A stretch of DNA of 64,000 bases from positions 1,550,001 through 1,614,000 of the forward strand of contig NZ_AP025145.1 of NCBI RefSeq assembly GCF_019977755.1, written 5' to 3'. The first letter of the stretch is position 1; each line of letters begins with the position of its first letter. Positions 62,312 to 64,000 of this stretch are shown in pieces. Both the position numbers and the translations under genes were made by a program. The stretch comes from Vibrio penaeicida (GTDB taxonomy: Bacteria > Pseudomonadota > Gammaproteobacteria > Enterobacterales > Vibrionaceae). The notes under the pieces are model-generated. The model saw only the letters and a program-made list of their open reading frames with translations, did no database searches and was not told the DNA's origin.

Positions 62312-64000
62312 TACGCCGCCCTCACTATGTACATAAAGGCAATATTTTTTACTCGAACTTCATTGGCAATAGGCACCTGACGTGACGCGTTAAAGTTGAC
62401 GGTACCGCAATTATTACGGTCGGTATTACTTGGCGTCGCCCCCAGGTTGGGTGCATTGGAAGATTTAATAAACGCTCCATTGGCACTGCCGCTCCAACCG
62501 AATGATTCACTGATACCAATGATGTTACCAGTTAAGTTCCTCATAGCATCCCCCTGTGACGAAAGAATAGCTCGACCAGCGTCCACACCCCGCCCATTGT
62601 CCCAACCTTTAATGACATGCGCTCTCAAATCCGGAAGTTGTCCGCTTGGGTAAGCGCTGGCGAGGGATGGGTACGCATTTAAATCAAAAGTTTGTCCTCG
62701 GCATTCCAGATAACCACTTGGAACAGTTGATAACGGAGATGGGCGCGGTACCCAAGCGGGACAAATATCGTCCAGTGCCGTTCGTAAATTGTTGGGACTG
62801 TAGACGCGTTTTCTAGCACTGCCAGAGCCGTCATACACGTGTGTCCCCCACACACCGTCGTGTCCGAGTGCCGCTTTGGGGACGCCATTGTCACACCAAA
62901 CGGCTTGGTGTCCCCCCGCCATGGTGCCACCAGTTGGGTTGTTGGTGTGTTTGTAGGCCAGCCCATACAAATTACCAAAATCCGCTCCGGTTGAGCTGTT
63001 GCGGTACGCCGCCCCCATGGACCAAATGTGGTCGGTTTTGGACGCATCGTAAACCCCGAATAGTCCCCGATTGCGAGCCGTTGAGACAAGGTCACCGCTG
63101 AACGAGTCGTTGGCAGCGGCACTTAAAAACCGATGATCGGACTCTGAACGACTGTAAGCGCCAACTTCTGCCGCCGTCGGTTTGATACGAGAATTGTAGC
63201 CACGTCGCCAGCCCGGAGCGTACCCAGAGCCGTGATCCACGTAAAGGTAGTCTGCATTCGCCACAGCCCCGCCCGTGGTCGTAGAGGGTGTGGTCACTCG
63301 GATCATGTAGTGGGCGGCACTGCCGAGCACTTCAATCACACAGCCAGCAAGGTGAATGTGTCCTAAGGCGCTCCCGAGATCGGTAATGCGCTTGTTATTG
63401 GCGTAGCTCCAAGAACATTTGGTGAACCAGTAGGGCGAATCAAAACACCCCTGCCCTTGTAGGTAGGTGACGAACTGCGCCGTTGTCCAATCGCCCGCCC
63501 CTGTGGTTAAGCTCGCGCTATAAGCACGACCAAATCCAGTGGCATCAATCCCATCCAGTCGTTGAGCATCGGAGGCTTTTTCCGCTTTTAATAAATACCG
63601 ATTGTCCGACGCTTGACGACCATAGAATTCATCGGTAAACGCCAGCGATTTGGTGCTCCAATTCGCCTGCCCAGCAGCGCGGGAGGTAGCAAATTGCAAT
63701 CGACTGGGGAAGGCATGACTCACAAATAAGGCGTGGTAATACTTAGCACCACCACGATGACCCCACGTGAGGTAGTCACAATAATCCGCATTTGGGGCAA
63801 ACGTTCCGGCACTGGTACTGTTGCAACGCAGTCCACCGTCCGCCGGTTTCCAGCTGGTGTCGGTATTTTGCGCTACAGCGACCGCAGGTCCTTGTTTCGG
63901 CAAATAGCGTTCATCATGATCATGGGCGACCACGACCCCTTTATCCTGCTTACCATCCAGAGCCAATCCCGTGGTGTACCTTACCCAATCTAGCCCGCTT
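62311..64000 (-). CDS. Phage tail fibre protein, partial
   Basis: The reading frame is still open at the right window edge (GLDWVRYTTGLALDGKQDKG precedes the first listed start at 63966), so the gene continues outside. The visible 560 residues include repeated DERYL/DNRYLLKAE/DHRFLSA segments typical of fibre repeats. A C-terminal tail-collar-like domain follows (GYLECRGQTFDLNAYPSLAS, LPDLRAHVIKGWDNGRGVDA). It binds the host cell surface. The product is followed by its assembly protein. Confidence 0.88.
   Translation of the reverse strand, partial: SGLDWVRYTTGLALDGKQDKGVVVAHDHDERYLPKQGPAVAVAQNTDTSWKPADGGLRCNSTSAGTFAPNADYCDYLTWGHRGGAKYYHALFVSHAFPSRLQFATSRAAGQANWSTKSLAFTDEFYGRQASDNRYLLKAEKASDAQRLDGIDATGFGRAYSASLTTGAGDWTTAQFVTYLQGQGCFDSPYWFTKCSWSYANNKRITDLGSALGHIHLAGCVIEVLGSAAHYMIRVTTPSTTTGGAVANADYLYVDHGSGYAPGWRRGYNSRIKPTAAEVGAYSRSESDHRFLSAAANDSFSGDLVSTARNRGLFGVYDASKTDHIWSMGAAYRNSSTGADFGNLYGLAYKHTNNPTGGTMAGGHQAVWCDNGVPKAALGHDGVWGTHVYDGSGSARKRVYSPNNLRTALDDICPAWVPRPSPLSTVPSGYLECRGQTFDLNAYPSLASAYPSGQLPDLRAHVIKGWDNGRGVDAGRAILSSQGDAMRNLTGNIIGISESFGWSGSANGAFIKSSNAPNLGATPSNTDRNNCGTVNFNASRQVPIANEVRVKNIAFMYIVRAA

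Larger units (their letters stand above)
49089..64000 (-). mobile_element. Prophage late (tail/virion) region, partial
   Basis: Ten contiguous minus-strand genes are tail or virion genes, most overlapping or separated by a few bases, with markedly higher GC than the rest of the window. The order is tail fibre, fibre assembly, hub proteins, small virion proteins and a huge polyvalent protein, as in several short-tailed phages and their prophages. The right end continues beyond the window; integrase, head and lysis genes are not seen. Confidence 0.85.

Noticed and set aside
1..64000. tRNA, rRNA or riboswitch genes
   Set aside because: No cloverleaf, rRNA or known riboswitch core was recognised by eye; a covariance search would be needed to be certain.

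Overview
The window looks like part of a Vibrio (Vibrionaceae) genome. I infer this from the moderate GC of the left three quarters, an integron-type cassette array with attC-like sites, an ectoine-type aspartokinase next to an ectC remnant, and typical Vibrio transport, chemotaxis and c-di-GMP genes. No rRNA, tRNA or CRISPR array was seen. The last 15 kb is clearly richer in GC and is a tailed-phage structural module, read here as a prophage.

Layout. (1) 1-4463, minus strand: a LacI-type regulator followed by a binding-protein ABC importer of the iron/polyamine/2-aminoethylphosphonate type, with the ATPase cut by the window edge. (2) 4939-13288: an AraC-type regulator divergent from a plus-strand operon of an FAD oxidoreductase and a complete Dpp/Opp-type importer. 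(3) 13375-20574: single housekeeping or accessory genes (alpha/beta hydrolase, methyltransferase, YkgJ-type protein, GNAT, TauE/SafE exporter), a nested MITE-like repeat, and the pair mesX-mesD, a folate-independent methionine synthase system. (4) 20661-28735: a damaged integron cassette array transcribed on the minus strand (three acetyltransferases, a GFA-type protein, a lipoprotein, a RelE/Phd-type toxin-antitoxin pair, attC-like sites). It is cut by one degenerate IS3-family element and two nearly identical IS407-type elements.

(5) 29022-36579 is an accessory island that looks like defence. A plus-strand trio (membrane coiled-coil protein, ImmA/IrrE metalloprotease, beta-family protein) converges on an sce7726-type PD-(D/E)XK protein, and the four genes lie between perfect 18-bp inverted repeats. 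Next comes a tightly coupled three-gene operon of unrecognised proteins ending in another PD-(D/E)XK-like protein, then a DUF1778/GNAT toxin-antitoxin pair and a third PD-(D/E)XK-like protein. These are the best candidates for undescribed systems. (6) 37042-39517: a LysE exporter and methyltransferase divergent from an AraC regulator. (7) 39539-43857: a decay zone with gene fragments, a solitary IS end and the ask/ectC remnant. (8) 44276-48753: a protoglobin-type diguanylate cyclase, small membrane proteins and a chemoreceptor.

(9) 49089-64000, minus strand: phage late genes from a tail fibre (cut by the window edge) through a tail-fibre assembly protein, tail hub proteins and small virion proteins to a 2110-residue polyvalent protein with two HE-containing metallopeptidase-like motifs. 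The module ends in a strong terminator that probably lies near the prophage boundary. All functions are read from sequence motifs and remembered family features; no database search was possible.
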